From: an uncultured Bacteroidales bacterium
GTDB lineage: Bacteria > Bacteroidota > Bacteroidia > Bacteroidales > Paludibacteraceae
Assembly (NCBI GenBank): GCA_947164985.1
Contig: CAMUYI010000002.1
Coordinates: forward strand, 124,001-188,000
Length of the DNA stretch: 64,000 nucleotides
Direction: 5' to 3'
Below, piece by piece: positions 1 through 8,015 of the stretch. Each line of letters starts with the position of its first letter. The stretch's first letter is position 1. The notes beneath the pieces are model-generated. The model made no database searches. It was not told the DNA's origin and saw nothing but the letters and a program-made list of their open reading frames with translations. A program made the translations under genes and the position numbers.

Positions 1-1
1 G

Positions 2-727
2 TTTATAGGTTACTGGGATTTGTTTGAGGATTTAACTCTCAAAGAATCTATGAATAATTTAAAGGAACGCCGCAGATATCTTAAGCATAAAGGTTTATTT
101 CCCTCAGCATCTGATATTGAAGAAAGTCGTATCACAATTACTCAATTCTTTAGAGAGAATACTTTAAAGCTATTCGGAGAAGATTTTGATTCGATTTCTT
201 TAGCCGACTTGATAGAATTCCCAAACATTAAAGAATATGTCCAAAAAGCAGAAAAATTCTTAATCGAAAATAATATTTATGAATGCCTATACAATGCTCG
301 CATCGGATTTGATGAGTTATTATCTACTTATGAATCAGATAAGATGCGATGGTATGATAGCATTTTTAATGTGGGAGAAAAAATTGGAACGGGGTTTGAG
401 AAAATTGTCCCCAAAAGGGAGACAAATAAAGCGCGTTGGTTTGAACAAGTTACAAAGACAACAAATGCCATTCGTGATGTATTAAAGATTTCTGCTCTCG
501 GAATTGACTACAAAAAATATGCTCTTTTTGAATTTATAACTCCCCAATTATATGAATCATATAGTATTGAAGGCGAGAAGAGATATTTAGTTGAATCTGC
601 TGAGTCTTTTACATCTACCAAGTCTATCAAACAGGAGGATTGCAGATTTTGTATAGATTTTGTTATTGATAGCGCTTTGAAGTTGCAAGAGTTTCAATTT
701 AGTATTAAAGATTATTTGAAAAAATAA
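2..727 (+). CDS. Hypothetical protein, 5' end cut by the window edge
   Basis: I do not recognise this protein. The reading frame is open from base 2 (it reads FIGYWDLFEDL before the first possible TTG start at 20), so the gene probably begins outside the window. The visible part (about 242 residues) is mostly helical and rich in Lys, Glu, Phe and Ile, with no signal peptide or membrane segment. A stretch around residues 75-100 (AEKFLIENNIYECLYNARIG) resembles the helix pairs of HEPN-like proteins, but that is only a weak inference. Codon use is clearly AT-rich compared with everything downstream, which suggests recent acquisition. The ATG of a Cys-rich small protein follows its stop by one base, so the two may be cotranscribed. 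Confidence 0.75.
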   Translation, partial: FIGYWDLFEDLTLKESMNNLKERRRYLKHKGLFPSASDIEESRITITQFFRENTLKLFGEDFDSISLADLIEFPNIKEYVQKAEKFLIENNIYECLYNARIGFDELLSTYESDKMRWYDSIFNVGEKIGTGFEKIVPKRETNKARWFEQVTKTTNAIRDVLKISALGIDYKKYALFEFITPQLYESYSIEGEKRYLVESAESFTSTKSIKQEDCRFCIDFVIDSALKLQEFQFSIKDYLKK

Positions 728-728
728 T

Positions 729-875
729 ATGCCCTGTCCACATAACAATATCGACTGCCCCTGCACGAAAGAAGGATGTCCTCGGCACGGAAAGTGTTGC
801 GAGTGCGTTGCACATCACAAAGAACACGGGAAGAAGTTACCGGCGTGTTTGAGGGGAATAGAGTGGGAGAGGTAA
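729..875 (+). CDS. Small Cys-rich protein (DUF6485-like), 48 aa
   Basis: A 48-residue ORF starts at an ATG one base after the preceding stop. It carries eight Cys and five His in a dense pattern: CPH near the N-terminus, DCPCTKEGCPRHGKCCECVA in the middle, then HHKEHGKKLPACLRG. The CPRHGKCCECVAxH...LPAC signature matches, from memory, a family of tiny Cys-rich proteins of anaerobes labelled DUF6485, likely metal-binding; the function is unknown. A random ORF would not give this conserved spacing of Cys and His, so I consider it a real gene. The family assignment would need a profile search. Confidence 0.72.
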   Translation: MPCPHNNIDCPCTKEGCPRHGKCCECVAHHKEHGKKLPACLRGIEWER

Positions 876-881
876 TAGCAA

Positions 882-957
882 CATCCGGAAGCATCCAAAT
901 AGCATCCAATTAGCGTCCAATCCCGACGGTGAGCCGACAGTCAACCGACAGTCAAGG
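882..957. repeat. Tandem array with 11-bp period
   Basis: Seven consecutive units of 10-11 bp: first three built on CATCC (CATCCAAATAG, CATCCAATTAG), one CGTCCAATCCC, then GACGGTGAGCC, GACAGTCAACC and GACAGTCAAGG. The period equals one DNA helical turn. A similar 11-bp array lies at 33616-33659. Confidence 0.8.
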
Positions 958-1002
958 CTAAGATGACAGGAAGAATGAAGCAAGAAACAACCAGTTTTTG
1001 AG

Positions 1003-1037
1003 CAACATATACTATATTATATATTATATATAATATA
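1003..1037. repeat. TA-rich palindrome
   Basis: Contains a perfect 16-bp palindrome (ATATTATATATAATAT, 1021-1036) after AACATATACTATATT. It follows the 11-bp array by about 45 bp. The same order, array then an AACAT-TACTATAT palindrome, recurs at 33616-33715. It could also be an upstream regulatory sequence of the rhuM gene. Confidence 0.6.
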
Positions 1038-1134
1038 CAATTATGAGCCTTGTTCGCAGCTGAAATAGAGTGGTAAGTTGCTTACGCCTTCACATGAGTG
1101 AATGCTAAATGAAAGGTAAAGAGAATTAGAGAAT

Positions 1135-2187
1135 ATGGCAAAAAAAAAGGAAATAACAATCAGGTCGTCTGCGGCTGAGTACTTGACGTTCATCAGTGCC
1201 GTGGGAGATCAACCGGAAAGCGTTGAACTGCGTTACCAAGATGAGAACATTTGGCTGACGCAACGGCTGATGGCTGAGTTGTACGGGGTGGATGTGCGTA
1301 CTGTGAATGAGCATATTCAAAAGATTTATTCCGACAATGAGCTGTCAGAGGAGGCAACCATCCGGAATTTCCGGATAGTTCAACCTGAAGGTACACGGCA
1401 AGTAACGCGTGAAGTGAAACACTACAGTCTGCAGATGATTATCGCTGTGGGATTTAAGGTGAACAACGAACGTGCTGTGCAGTTCCGCAAATGGGCCAAC
1501 GCGATAGTGAAAGACTACACGATTCAAGGCTGGGTGATGGACGACGAACGGCTGAAACGCGGTGGAACTATCCTGACGAAAGACTACTTCGAGAAGCAGT
1601 TGGAACGCGTACGGGAGATTCGTCTGTCGGAGCGTCGTTTCTATCAGAAAATAACGGATATTTATGCGACGAGTATCGATTATGATCCTACGGCAACGGC
1701 TACGAAGCGGTTCTTTGCGGCAGTGCAGAACAAGTTGCATTATGCGGTGCATCAGCATACGGCAGCGGAGTTGATCTATGAGCGAGCCGATGCGGAGAAA
1801 GCGCACATGGGACTGACGACGTGGGAAGGTGCTCCGGAAGGGAAGATCCATCGGTATGACGTGGTGGTGGCGAAGAATTACCTGACGGACGAGGAGCTGC
1901 AGACATTGGCGCGGATGGTGAGTGCGTATCTGGATTTTGCGGAGGTGCAAGCGATACGGCATATCCCGATGACGATGGCTGATTGGGAGACACGGTTGAA
2001 TGGGTTCCTGAACCTGTGGGATCGGGATGTGCTGCAGGATGCTGGACGGATCTCTGCGGAGTTGGCGAAAGCGAAAGCGGAGACGGAGTTTGAAAAATAC
2101 CGGATTGTGCAGGATCAGTTGTATATGTCGGATTTTGACCATTTCCTGGAGTTGGAGGAAGAGGTGAAACCGGAAGAAGAAAATTAA
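1135..2187 (+). CDS. RhuM family protein
   Basis: A 350-residue protein of the Virulence_RhuM family (PF13310), named after a gene on Salmonella pathogenicity island 3; the biochemical role is not established. Family features visible: the N-terminal block IWLTQRLMAELYGVDVRTVNEHI (about residues 38-60), which looks like a helix-turn-helix, then NFRIVQPEGTRQVTREVKHY and the conserved GFKVNNERAVQFRKWAN around 110. The C-terminal half holds YDPTATATKRFFAAVQNKLHYAVHQHTAAELIYERAD and ends in an acidic tail. The ATG at 1135 follows an AG-rich stretch. RhuM genes are often found in islands with restriction systems or mobile DNA, which fits the accessory left edge. Confidence 0.9.
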   Translation: MAKKKEITIRSSAAEYLTFISAVGDQPESVELRYQDENIWLTQRLMAELYGVDVRTVNEHIQKIYSDNELSEEATIRNFRIVQPEGTRQVTREVKHYSLQMIIAVGFKVNNERAVQFRKWANAIVKDYTIQGWVMDDERLKRGGTILTKDYFEKQLERVREIRLSERRFYQKITDIYATSIDYDPTATATKRFFAAVQNKLHYAVHQHTAAELIYERADAEKAHMGLTTWEGAPEGKIHRYDVVVAKNYLTDEELQTLARMVSAYLDFAEVQAIRHIPMTMADWETRLNGFLNLWDRDVLQDAGRISAELAKAKAETEFEKYRIVQDQLYMSDFDHFLELEEEVKPEEEN

Positions 2188-2195
2188 AATAGCAT

Positions 2196-3416
2196 ATGAA
2201 GATAACATTGATTGCAGGGGCCAGGCCGAATTTTATGAAGGTGGCACCGATTATTAAGGCGATTAAGGCGCATAACGAGGGGTTACCGGTTACGGGTGAC
2301 GGGTTACGGGATGCAAACAAGCGGATCGAGTATCGGCTGGTGCATACAGGGCAGCACTACGACAAGAACATGAGCGACACGTTCTTTGAGGAGTTGGGCA
2401 TTCCGGCTCCGGATGTGAACCTCGGTTGCGGTGGTGGTTCGCAAGCGGAACAAACGGCTGCTATCATGGTGGCATTTGAGAAAGAACTGATGGCACATCC
2501 GACGGATGTGGTGCTGGTTGTGGGAGATGTAACAAGCACTATGGCTTGTTCGATCGTGGCGAAGAAGTTGAACACGAAAGTGTGCCACGTGGAGGCAGGA
2601 ATCAGGTCTTGGGATCTGACCATGCCGGAGGAGATCAACCGCATGGTGACGGACAGTTTGGCGGATTATATGTTCACCACATCAGACGTCGCGAACCGCA
2701 ATCTGATTCGGCAGGGAGCCGTTATGATGAATGATGGAATGATCGAGGCAAAGCCTCTCAATGATGGAATGATGCCCGAAGATAAGTATGCGAACCAGCG
2801 TGTGCAACAACGGGTTTGGCATGTGGGGAATGTGATGATTGATACGCTGTTGGCGAATAGGGAGCGGTTCCGCAAACCTGATATTTGGGACGAGTTGAAG
2901 CTCCAGGAAAAGCAGTTTGTCGTGATGACGATGCACCGTCCGGCAAATGTGGACGAGGAGAACCATCTGCGTGCGATGATGGAGCAGATTATTGACAATG
3001 TGCATGGTTTGCCGGTGATCTTCCCGATTCATCCGAGGACAGCGAAGTTGTTCTATGGTTTATGGGGCGATGAGGCAGAGTTGGCAAAGCGGTTGCCGAA
3101 CTTGCACATCGTCGAGCCGATGGGATACCTGGAGTTTAACTACTTGGTTGAAAGAGCTAAAGCAGTTGTTACCGATTCCGGTGGTATTACCGAGGAGACG
3201 ACGGTGATGGGGGTACCGTGTATCACGTTGCGCGATAATACGGAGCGTCCGGAGACGTGTACAGTGGGAACCAACGAACTGATTGGTACGAACCCTGCGG
3301 CTATCAAACCGGCATTGGACAAGTTGTTTGCAGGGGAGTGGAAGAAAGGTGCCATTCCGGAGCTGTGGGATGGACACGCTGCCGAACGCATTATCAGCGT
3401 TCTGGCAGATTTGTGA
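2196..3416 (+). CDS. wecB: UDP-N-acetylglucosamine 2-epimerase (non-hydrolysing)
   Basis: Converts UDP-GlcNAc to UDP-ManNAc, a precursor for surface polysaccharide, in the cytoplasm. Visible family motifs: ARPNFMKVAPIIKAI at the N-terminus, HTGQHYDKNMSD, HVEAGIRSWDLTMPEEINR, and the C-terminal DSGGITEETTVMGVPCITLR followed by ERPETCTVGTNELIG. Length (406) is slightly above the usual 370-390. Part of the excess is an insertion at residues 29-41 (GLPVTGDGLRDAN), encoded by a heptanucleotide tandem array at 2281-2315. A second small insertion lies around residues 180-195, where MNDGMIEAKPLNDGMM looks like a duplicated MNDGM motif. The gene is 12 kb away from the capsule operon and is followed by a clear terminator. 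Confidence 0.95.
   Translation: MKITLIAGARPNFMKVAPIIKAIKAHNEGLPVTGDGLRDANKRIEYRLVHTGQHYDKNMSDTFFEELGIPAPDVNLGCGGGSQAEQTAAIMVAFEKELMAHPTDVVLVVGDVTSTMACSIVAKKLNTKVCHVEAGIRSWDLTMPEEINRMVTDSLADYMFTTSDVANRNLIRQGAVMMNDGMIEAKPLNDGMMPEDKYANQRVQQRVWHVGNVMIDTLLANRERFRKPDIWDELKLQEKQFVVMTMHRPANVDEENHLRAMMEQIIDNVHGLPVIFPIHPRTAKLFYGLWGDEAELAKRLPNLHIVEPMGYLEFNYLVERAKAVVTDSGGITEETTVMGVPCITLRDNTERPETCTVGTNELIGTNPAAIKPALDKLFAGEWKKGAIPELWDGHAAERIISVLADL
2281..2315. repeat. Heptamer array, GGTTACG type, inside wecB
   Basis: Four clean 7-bp units (GGTTACC, GGTTACG, GGTGACG, GGTTACG) plus a degenerate fifth. It adds about 12 residues to the epimerase between the first helix and the HTGQHYD motif. The same unit, in reverse, is in waaA at 63403-63437. 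Confidence 0.85.
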
Positions 3417-3442
3417 TTATAAAAGAACAAAAAAATCAAAAT

Positions 3443-3476
3443 AATGGCATATACCCTTGTATATGTCATTTTTACA
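3443..3476 (+). terminator. Rho-independent terminator after wecB
   Basis: A 12-bp stem, AATGGCATATAC (3443-3454) pairing with GTATATGTCATT (3459-3470) with one G-U pair, closes a CCTT loop and runs into TTTT. It lies 26 bp after the wecB stop codon. Confidence 0.85.
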
Positions 3477-3488
3477 ATTTTTTGTAAC

Positions 3489-3550
3489 TTCGAGGGCACC
3501 GACACAACAAAGTTGTCCCACCTCGAATTTACGTTCGCTCTGTTGAGCGG
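3489..3550 (+). other. Structured intergenic element of unknown role
   Basis: Two nested pairings are seen: TTCGAGG (3489-3495) with CCTCGAA (3521-3527), enclosing ACAAC-AAA-GTTGT (3504-3516). A second hairpin follows, CGCTC-TGTT-GAGCG (3536-3549). It sits between the wecB terminator and the gdhA promoter, so it would belong to neither mRNA. It matches no riboswitch I know. Confidence 0.4.
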
Positions 3551-3606
3551 ATAACAAGTATTTACCCTTAAAAATTTAAATACATTTAATTTTTATTGTC
3601 AAATTC

Positions 3607-3637
3607 TTGTATATCCCAAAAAATTGTAGTAAATTTG
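3607..3637 (+). promoter_or_regulatory. Promoter of gdhA
   Basis: -33 TTG (3607-3609), 20-bp spacer, -7 TAAATTTG (3630-3637) followed by C. This fits the Bacteroidetes primary sigma consensus; the gdhA ATG is 38 bp downstream. Confidence 0.85.
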
Positions 3638-3674
3638 CACCGTAATTTGGAATAATAGGTAAAAATTGTTATTT

Positions 3675-5030
3675 ATGGACAAGCAGACACAAGCATGGGT
3701 GGACGGTTTTATGGCCGAACTCATTAGAAAAAACCCGGGTGAGAGTGAGTTTCATCAGGCAGTAAGAGAAGTTGTAGAGAGCGTGGCTCCGATGATTATG
3801 GCCTATCCTTATCTGCGTGAGCAGAAAGTGATGGAGCGTATCGTGGAGCCGGAACGCGTAATCATATTCCGTGTGCCTTGGATGGACGATCAGGGTGAGG
3901 TGCAGATCAATCGCGGATTCCGTGTTCAGATGAACAGCGCCATTGGTCCGTACAAAGGTGGTATCCGTTTCCATGCAAGTGTGAACCTGAGTATCATGAA
4001 GTTCTTGGCATTCGAGCAGACCTTCAAGAACGCCTTAACGACGCTGCCGATGGGTGGCGCAAAGGGAGGAAGTGATTTCTCTCCGAGAGGAAAGAGCGAT
4101 GCCGAAGTGATGCGTTTCTGCCAGAGTTTCATGACGGAATTACAACGACATATCGGTGCGGACACGGATGTACCTGCCGGAGATATCGGTGTTGGTGGCC
4201 GTGAGATAGGATTTATGTTTGGTCAATACAAACGTCTGCGTGATGAGTTCACCGGCACCTTGACCGGAAAGGGTCAGATGTGGGGTGGTTCGCTGATGCG
4301 TCCGGAGGCAACGGGATACGGAGCATGTTATTTCGCACAAGCAATGTTAGCGACCCGCGGAGAGTCGTTTGAGGGCAAGAAAGTATGCATCTCGGGAGCC
4401 GGAAACGTAGCGCAATATGCGGCACAGAAGGCAATGCGTCTGGGTGCAAAGGTGCTGACGATGAGTGATAGCGATGGATTTATCTATGATCCGGAAGGCT
4501 TGGACGAAGAGAAGATGAACTATGTGTTCGATCTGAAGAACGTTCGCCGCGGACGTATCAAAGAGTATGTGACCAAGTATCCGAACGCGCAGTATTTTGC
4601 CGGAGAGCGTCCGTGGAAGATAGCATGTGACATCGCGATGCCGTGTGCGACGCAGAACGAGATTGAGAAAGCAGATGCGGAAAACCTGATTAAGAACGGT
4701 TGCTTCTGCGTGACGGAAGGGGCGAACATGCCGAGTACACCGGAAGCGATTGCGATTTTCCAAGGAGCGAAGATCCTCTATAGTCCGGGTAAGGCAAGTA
4801 ATGCAGGTGGTGTAGCTACCTCGGGTCTTGAGATGACGCAGAACAGTATGCGTCTGAAATGGACAGCAGAAGAGGTGGACCAGCGTCTGCGTACGATCAT
4901 GGCCGATATCCATGCGGCATGTCTGAAATACGGCACGGAGGAAGACGGATATATCAATTACGTCAAAGGTGCCAACATTGCCGGATTCATGAAAGTAGCG
5001 AACTCGATGGTTGAACAAGGCTTAGTATAA
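3675..5030 (+). CDS. gdhA: NADP-type glutamate dehydrogenase
   Basis: Reversible reductive amination of 2-oxoglutarate to glutamate, the main ammonium assimilation route in Bacteroidales. The hexameric small-subunit type is shown by GPYKGGIRFHASVNLSIMKF, the catalytic-lysine block LPMGGAKGGSDFSP, PAGDIGVGGREIGFMFGQYK, a Rossmann segment KKVCISGAGNVAQYAAQKA and the C-terminal SNAGGVATSGLEMTQNS. I place the start at the ATG at 3675 (451 aa, typical length); a TTG three codons earlier is less likely. It has its own promoter. The stop overlaps the ATG of the next gene (TAATG), so the two are translationally coupled. Confidence 0.96.
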   Translation: MDKQTQAWVDGFMAELIRKNPGESEFHQAVREVVESVAPMIMAYPYLREQKVMERIVEPERVIIFRVPWMDDQGEVQINRGFRVQMNSAIGPYKGGIRFHASVNLSIMKFLAFEQTFKNALTTLPMGGAKGGSDFSPRGKSDAEVMRFCQSFMTELQRHIGADTDVPAGDIGVGGREIGFMFGQYKRLRDEFTGTLTGKGQMWGGSLMRPEATGYGACYFAQAMLATRGESFEGKKVCISGAGNVAQYAAQKAMRLGAKVLTMSDSDGFIYDPEGLDEEKMNYVFDLKNVRRGRIKEYVTKYPNAQYFAGERPWKIACDIAMPCATQNEIEKADAENLIKNGCFCVTEGANMPSTPEAIAIFQGAKILYSPGKASNAGGVATSGLEMTQNSMRLKWTAEEVDQRLRTIMADIHAACLKYGTEEDGYINYVKGANIAGFMKVANSMVEQGLV

Positions 5031-7981
5031 TGGAGTCGAACTATACCACATTGATGTCGAAGCGCGTGCGGCGGATTCTGCTGGTTTGCAATAACTACGA
5101 CAGTTTTGCACTCGAGGAGGATGGGCGTATCGACGTGCAGATAGCACAGGAGTACTTGGAACTGAATCTAAGTAACCCTCCGGCTATTGTGCGTGCAGAG
5201 ACGACAAGGGAAGCATTATCTATAGTCGAAAGTCAAAAGTCAAAAGTCGAAAGCAAGGACTCTTTTGACTTGATTCTGGTTGTTTACAGTGCCGGAGGCA
5301 ATGAGGTATGGGATTTTGCGAAAGAGGCGAAAGGGATTTTGCCAGACTGTCCGATCGTGCTGCTGTCGTCGTTCAGCAAAGAGGTGTATCGACGCATGGA
5401 GCAGGTGGATAAGTCGGATATCGACTACCTGTTTAACTGGAACAATTCCACGGATTTGATTATCGCGATCATCAAGTTGATTGAGGATCGGATGAATGCA
5501 GAGCACGACATTCTCGATGAGGGAGTGCGTGCTATTTTGCTGGTGGAAGACAGTGTAAGGTACTACTCAACCTACCTGCCGCTGTTGTACAAACTGGTAC
5601 TGCAGCAGAATAGTATTGCGATACGAGATGCGCTGAACGAGAAGCAGCAGTTGTTGCGCAAGAGAGCGCGACCGAAAGTGCTGATGGCAACATGTTACGA
5701 CGAAGCGGTGGAACTGTATCAGCAGTACGGACGGAATATGATCGGTGTGATCTCCGATATCGGTTTTGTTGTGCATAAGGGTGATCCTTCGTCGAAAGAG
5801 AAGTTAGATGCCGGTGTGGACTTATGCCGGTTGATTCGCAAGGAGAACCCGACGATGCCGTTCCTGATGCAGAGTTCGCAGGAGTCGATGCGGAGTGTGG
5901 CCGACAAGCTCAAAGTAGGTTTTGTGGTGAAGAAATCGAAGGCTTTGTTGCAAGAGGTGAGCGATTATATAGAACGGGAGTTTGGTTTTGGAGACTTCAT
6001 CGCGCGTGATCCGAAAACGGGAAAAGAGATAGACAGGGCGAGTGACTTGGAGGGATTTGAGCGTATTATCTCGACCATCAGTCCGGCTGCGTTCAGGCGC
6101 TTGAGCGATAATAACTACTTGAGTAAGTGGCTGTTCGCGCGTGGTCTGTTTGCCGTAGGACGTCCGGTGAGTGCGTTGCAGATACACGATGACGCGGATA
6201 TCGAGAACGTGCGCCAGATGAATATACGGCTCATTCACGACTACCGGATTAACCAGGCTTTGGGTGTGGTAGCCAAATACTCGAAAGAGACGTATAACGA
6301 CACGATCTGGTTTGCGCGTTGCGGAAGCGGAGCGATGGGAGGAAAGGGTAGAGGATTGGCGTTCCTAAACCACATGTTGCAGAAATATGACCTGTACGAC
6401 AAATGGCCGGAGGTGCGTGTGTTAGTACCGCGAACGTTGGTGATCACGACGGACTATTTCGATCAATTCATTCACGATAACGGATTACAATACGTGATCA
6501 ATGCGGACCTGACAGACGAGGAGATACTATCGGAGTTCGTGGCAGCTATGTTGCCGTTGGAGCTGCGCGATGCGTTACGCCATTTCATTCGTGTGAGCAA
6601 AAGGCCGATAGCCGTTCGTTCGTCGAGTAAGTTGGAAGACTCTTATTATCAACCGTTTGCAGGTGTGTACAGCACGTATATGATCCCGCAGACAGAGAAC
6701 GAAGACCAACAATTACGAATGCTGAGCAAAGCGGTGAAGTCCGTCTATGCGAGTGTGTATTTTGCGGCATCGAGGGGATATATCATCAGCACGGGGAATG
6801 TGCCGAGTGAGGAGAAGATGGCTATTGTGCTGCAAGAAGTGTGCGGAGAACCGGAAGGTAATTATTATTTCCCGGTTATATCAGGTGTAGCGCGCAGCAT
6901 CAATTTCTATCCGGTAGGTAAGGAGAAACCGGAGGATGGCATTGTGAAGATTGCGTACGGTTTGGGTAAGGCTGTAGTGGATGGCGAACAAGTGTTGCGG
7001 TTTAGTCCGAAATACCCGAAGAACGTGCTGCAGACCTCAACGGTGGATCTGGCTATGCGGGAGACGCAGCAGAGTATGTTGGCGTTGAGTCTCAATCCGG
7101 AGCGATTCAAGACATCGGTGGACGATGCGATAAACTTAGAGCGTATACCGATTCATGACTGCGGCCAGTTCGAGAGCCTGAAGTTGATTGCATCGACCTA
7201 TGATCGGGAGAACATGCGGATCGTTGATTCGTGCTATCCGGATGGACCGAGAATCGTGACGTTTGCACCGCAGTTGAAGTTCAACACTTTCCCGCTGACA
7301 GCTATCATTCGCGAACTGCTGGATATCGCGCAGCAGGAGATCAAGGCACCGATAGAGATTGAGTTTGCGGTGAACTTGGAACATGAACCGCAGATCTTCC
7401 ATGTGCTGCAGATCCGGCCTATCTCGGCGGATAGCCTGAACGCGAATGTGGAGTGGGAGAATATCGATGAGGAGGGTGCGTTCCTCCAAAGCGGCAATGC
7501 GTTAGGTGTAGGTAAGATCGAGGATGTGAGCGATGTGATCTATCTCAAGCGCGACTCCTTTGATATATTGCGCACGCGCGAGATGGCGGAGACGATCCGG
7601 CAGTGGAACAAGAAGATGCAGCAGGAAGGAAGACAGTACCTGCTGATCGGTTTCGGACGTTGGGGTTCGCAGATCCCGACGCTAGGTGTACCGGTAGCGT
7701 GGGGCGATATCAGCGAGGCAAAAGCGATAGCCGAATGTAGTTTGGAGAATTTCCGAATCGAACCTTCGCAAGGTTCGCACTTCTTCCAGAACTTAACGAG
7801 TTTCAATGTGGGATATATGAATATTGATCCTTGGGCACGTCCGGAAGATACGTATGACGAGGCGATATTGGATGCGATGCCGGCAGTGGAAGAGACGGAT
7901 TTGGTACGGCATGTGCGGTTCGAAAAGCCGCTGGAGATGTACATTGATGGCTTTAAGAATAGAGCACTTTGTAGGAATTAA
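5030..7981 (+). CDS. Receiver-like / PPDK_N (PEP-synthase-like) protein without phosphohistidine domain
   Basis: A 983-residue protein. Residues about 15-165 and 170-330 look like two receiver-type alpha/beta domains (ILLVCNNYDSFAL; FDLILVVYSAGGNEVW; AILLVEDSVRYYSTYLP; ISDIGFVV; PFLMQSSQE). From about residue 420 follows a PPDK_N ATP-grasp region, as in PEP synthase and pyruvate phosphate dikinase: MGGKGRGLAFLNHML, RPIAVRSSSKLEDSYYQPFAGVYSTY and the closing FHVLQIRPIS. The swivelling domain with the TSHAA phosphohistidine motif and the PEP/pyruvate TIM barrel are absent, so it is probably not a complete PEP synthase. It may phosphorylate another target or act as an ATP-sensing regulator (inference). 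It is coupled to gdhA by a 1-nt overlap. Residues 66-75 (VESQKSKVES) come from a heptamer array. Confidence 0.85.
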   Translation: MESNYTTLMSKRVRRILLVCNNYDSFALEEDGRIDVQIAQEYLELNLSNPPAIVRAETTREALSIVESQKSKVESKDSFDLILVVYSAGGNEVWDFAKEAKGILPDCPIVLLSSFSKEVYRRMEQVDKSDIDYLFNWNNSTDLIIAIIKLIEDRMNAEHDILDEGVRAILLVEDSVRYYSTYLPLLYKLVLQQNSIAIRDALNEKQQLLRKRARPKVLMATCYDEAVELYQQYGRNMIGVISDIGFVVHKGDPSSKEKLDAGVDLCRLIRKENPTMPFLMQSSQESMRSVADKLKVGFVVKKSKALLQEVSDYIEREFGFGDFIARDPKTGKEIDRASDLEGFERIISTISPAAFRRLSDNNYLSKWLFARGLFAVGRPVSALQIHDDADIENVRQMNIRLIHDYRINQALGVVAKYSKETYNDTIWFARCGSGAMGGKGRGLAFLNHMLQKYDLYDKWPEVRVLVPRTLVITTDYFDQFIHDNGLQYVINADLTDEEILSEFVAAMLPLELRDALRHFIRVSKRPIAVRSSSKLEDSYYQPFAGVYSTYMIPQTENEDQQLRMLSKAVKSVYASVYFAASRGYIISTGNVPSEEKMAIVLQEVCGEPEGNYYFPVISGVARSINFYPVGKEKPEDGIVKIAYGLGKAVVDGEQVLRFSPKYPKNVLQTSTVDLAMRETQQSMLALSLNPERFKTSVDDAINLERIPIHDCGQFESLKLIASTYDRENMRIVDSCYPDGPRIVTFAPQLKFNTFPLTAIIRELLDIAQQEIKAPIEIEFAVNLEHEPQIFHVLQIRPISADSLNANVEWENIDEEGAFLQSGNALGVGKIEDVSDVIYLKRDSFDILRTREMAETIRQWNKKMQQEGRQYLLIGFGRWGSQIPTLGVPVAWGDISEAKAIAECSLENFRIEPSQGSHFFQNLTSFNVGYMNIDPWARPEDTYDEAILDAMPAVEETDLVRHVRFEKPLEMYIDGFKNRALCRN
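5225..5252. repeat. Heptamer array, GTCAAAA type, in coding sequence
   Basis: Four units (GTCGAAA, GTCAAAA, GTCAAAA, GTCGAAA) in frame in the linker region of the first receiver-like domain of the PPDK_N protein. Confidence 0.85.
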
Positions 7982-8008
7982 AAATTAAAAATTAAGAATT
8001 AAGAATTC
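7976..8008. repeat. Heptamer array, AATTAAA/AATTAAG type
   Basis: Four full units plus AATTC. The TAA of the upstream gene (7979-7981) is part of the first unit, so the array supplies the stop codon. Confidence 0.9.
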
Positions 8009-8015
8009 AACAGAT

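Noticed and set aside
3457..3492. Promoter-like TTG and TAACTTCG after wecB
   Set aside because: Spacer is 25 bp and the -7 box lacks TTTG; the TTG belongs to the terminator stem.
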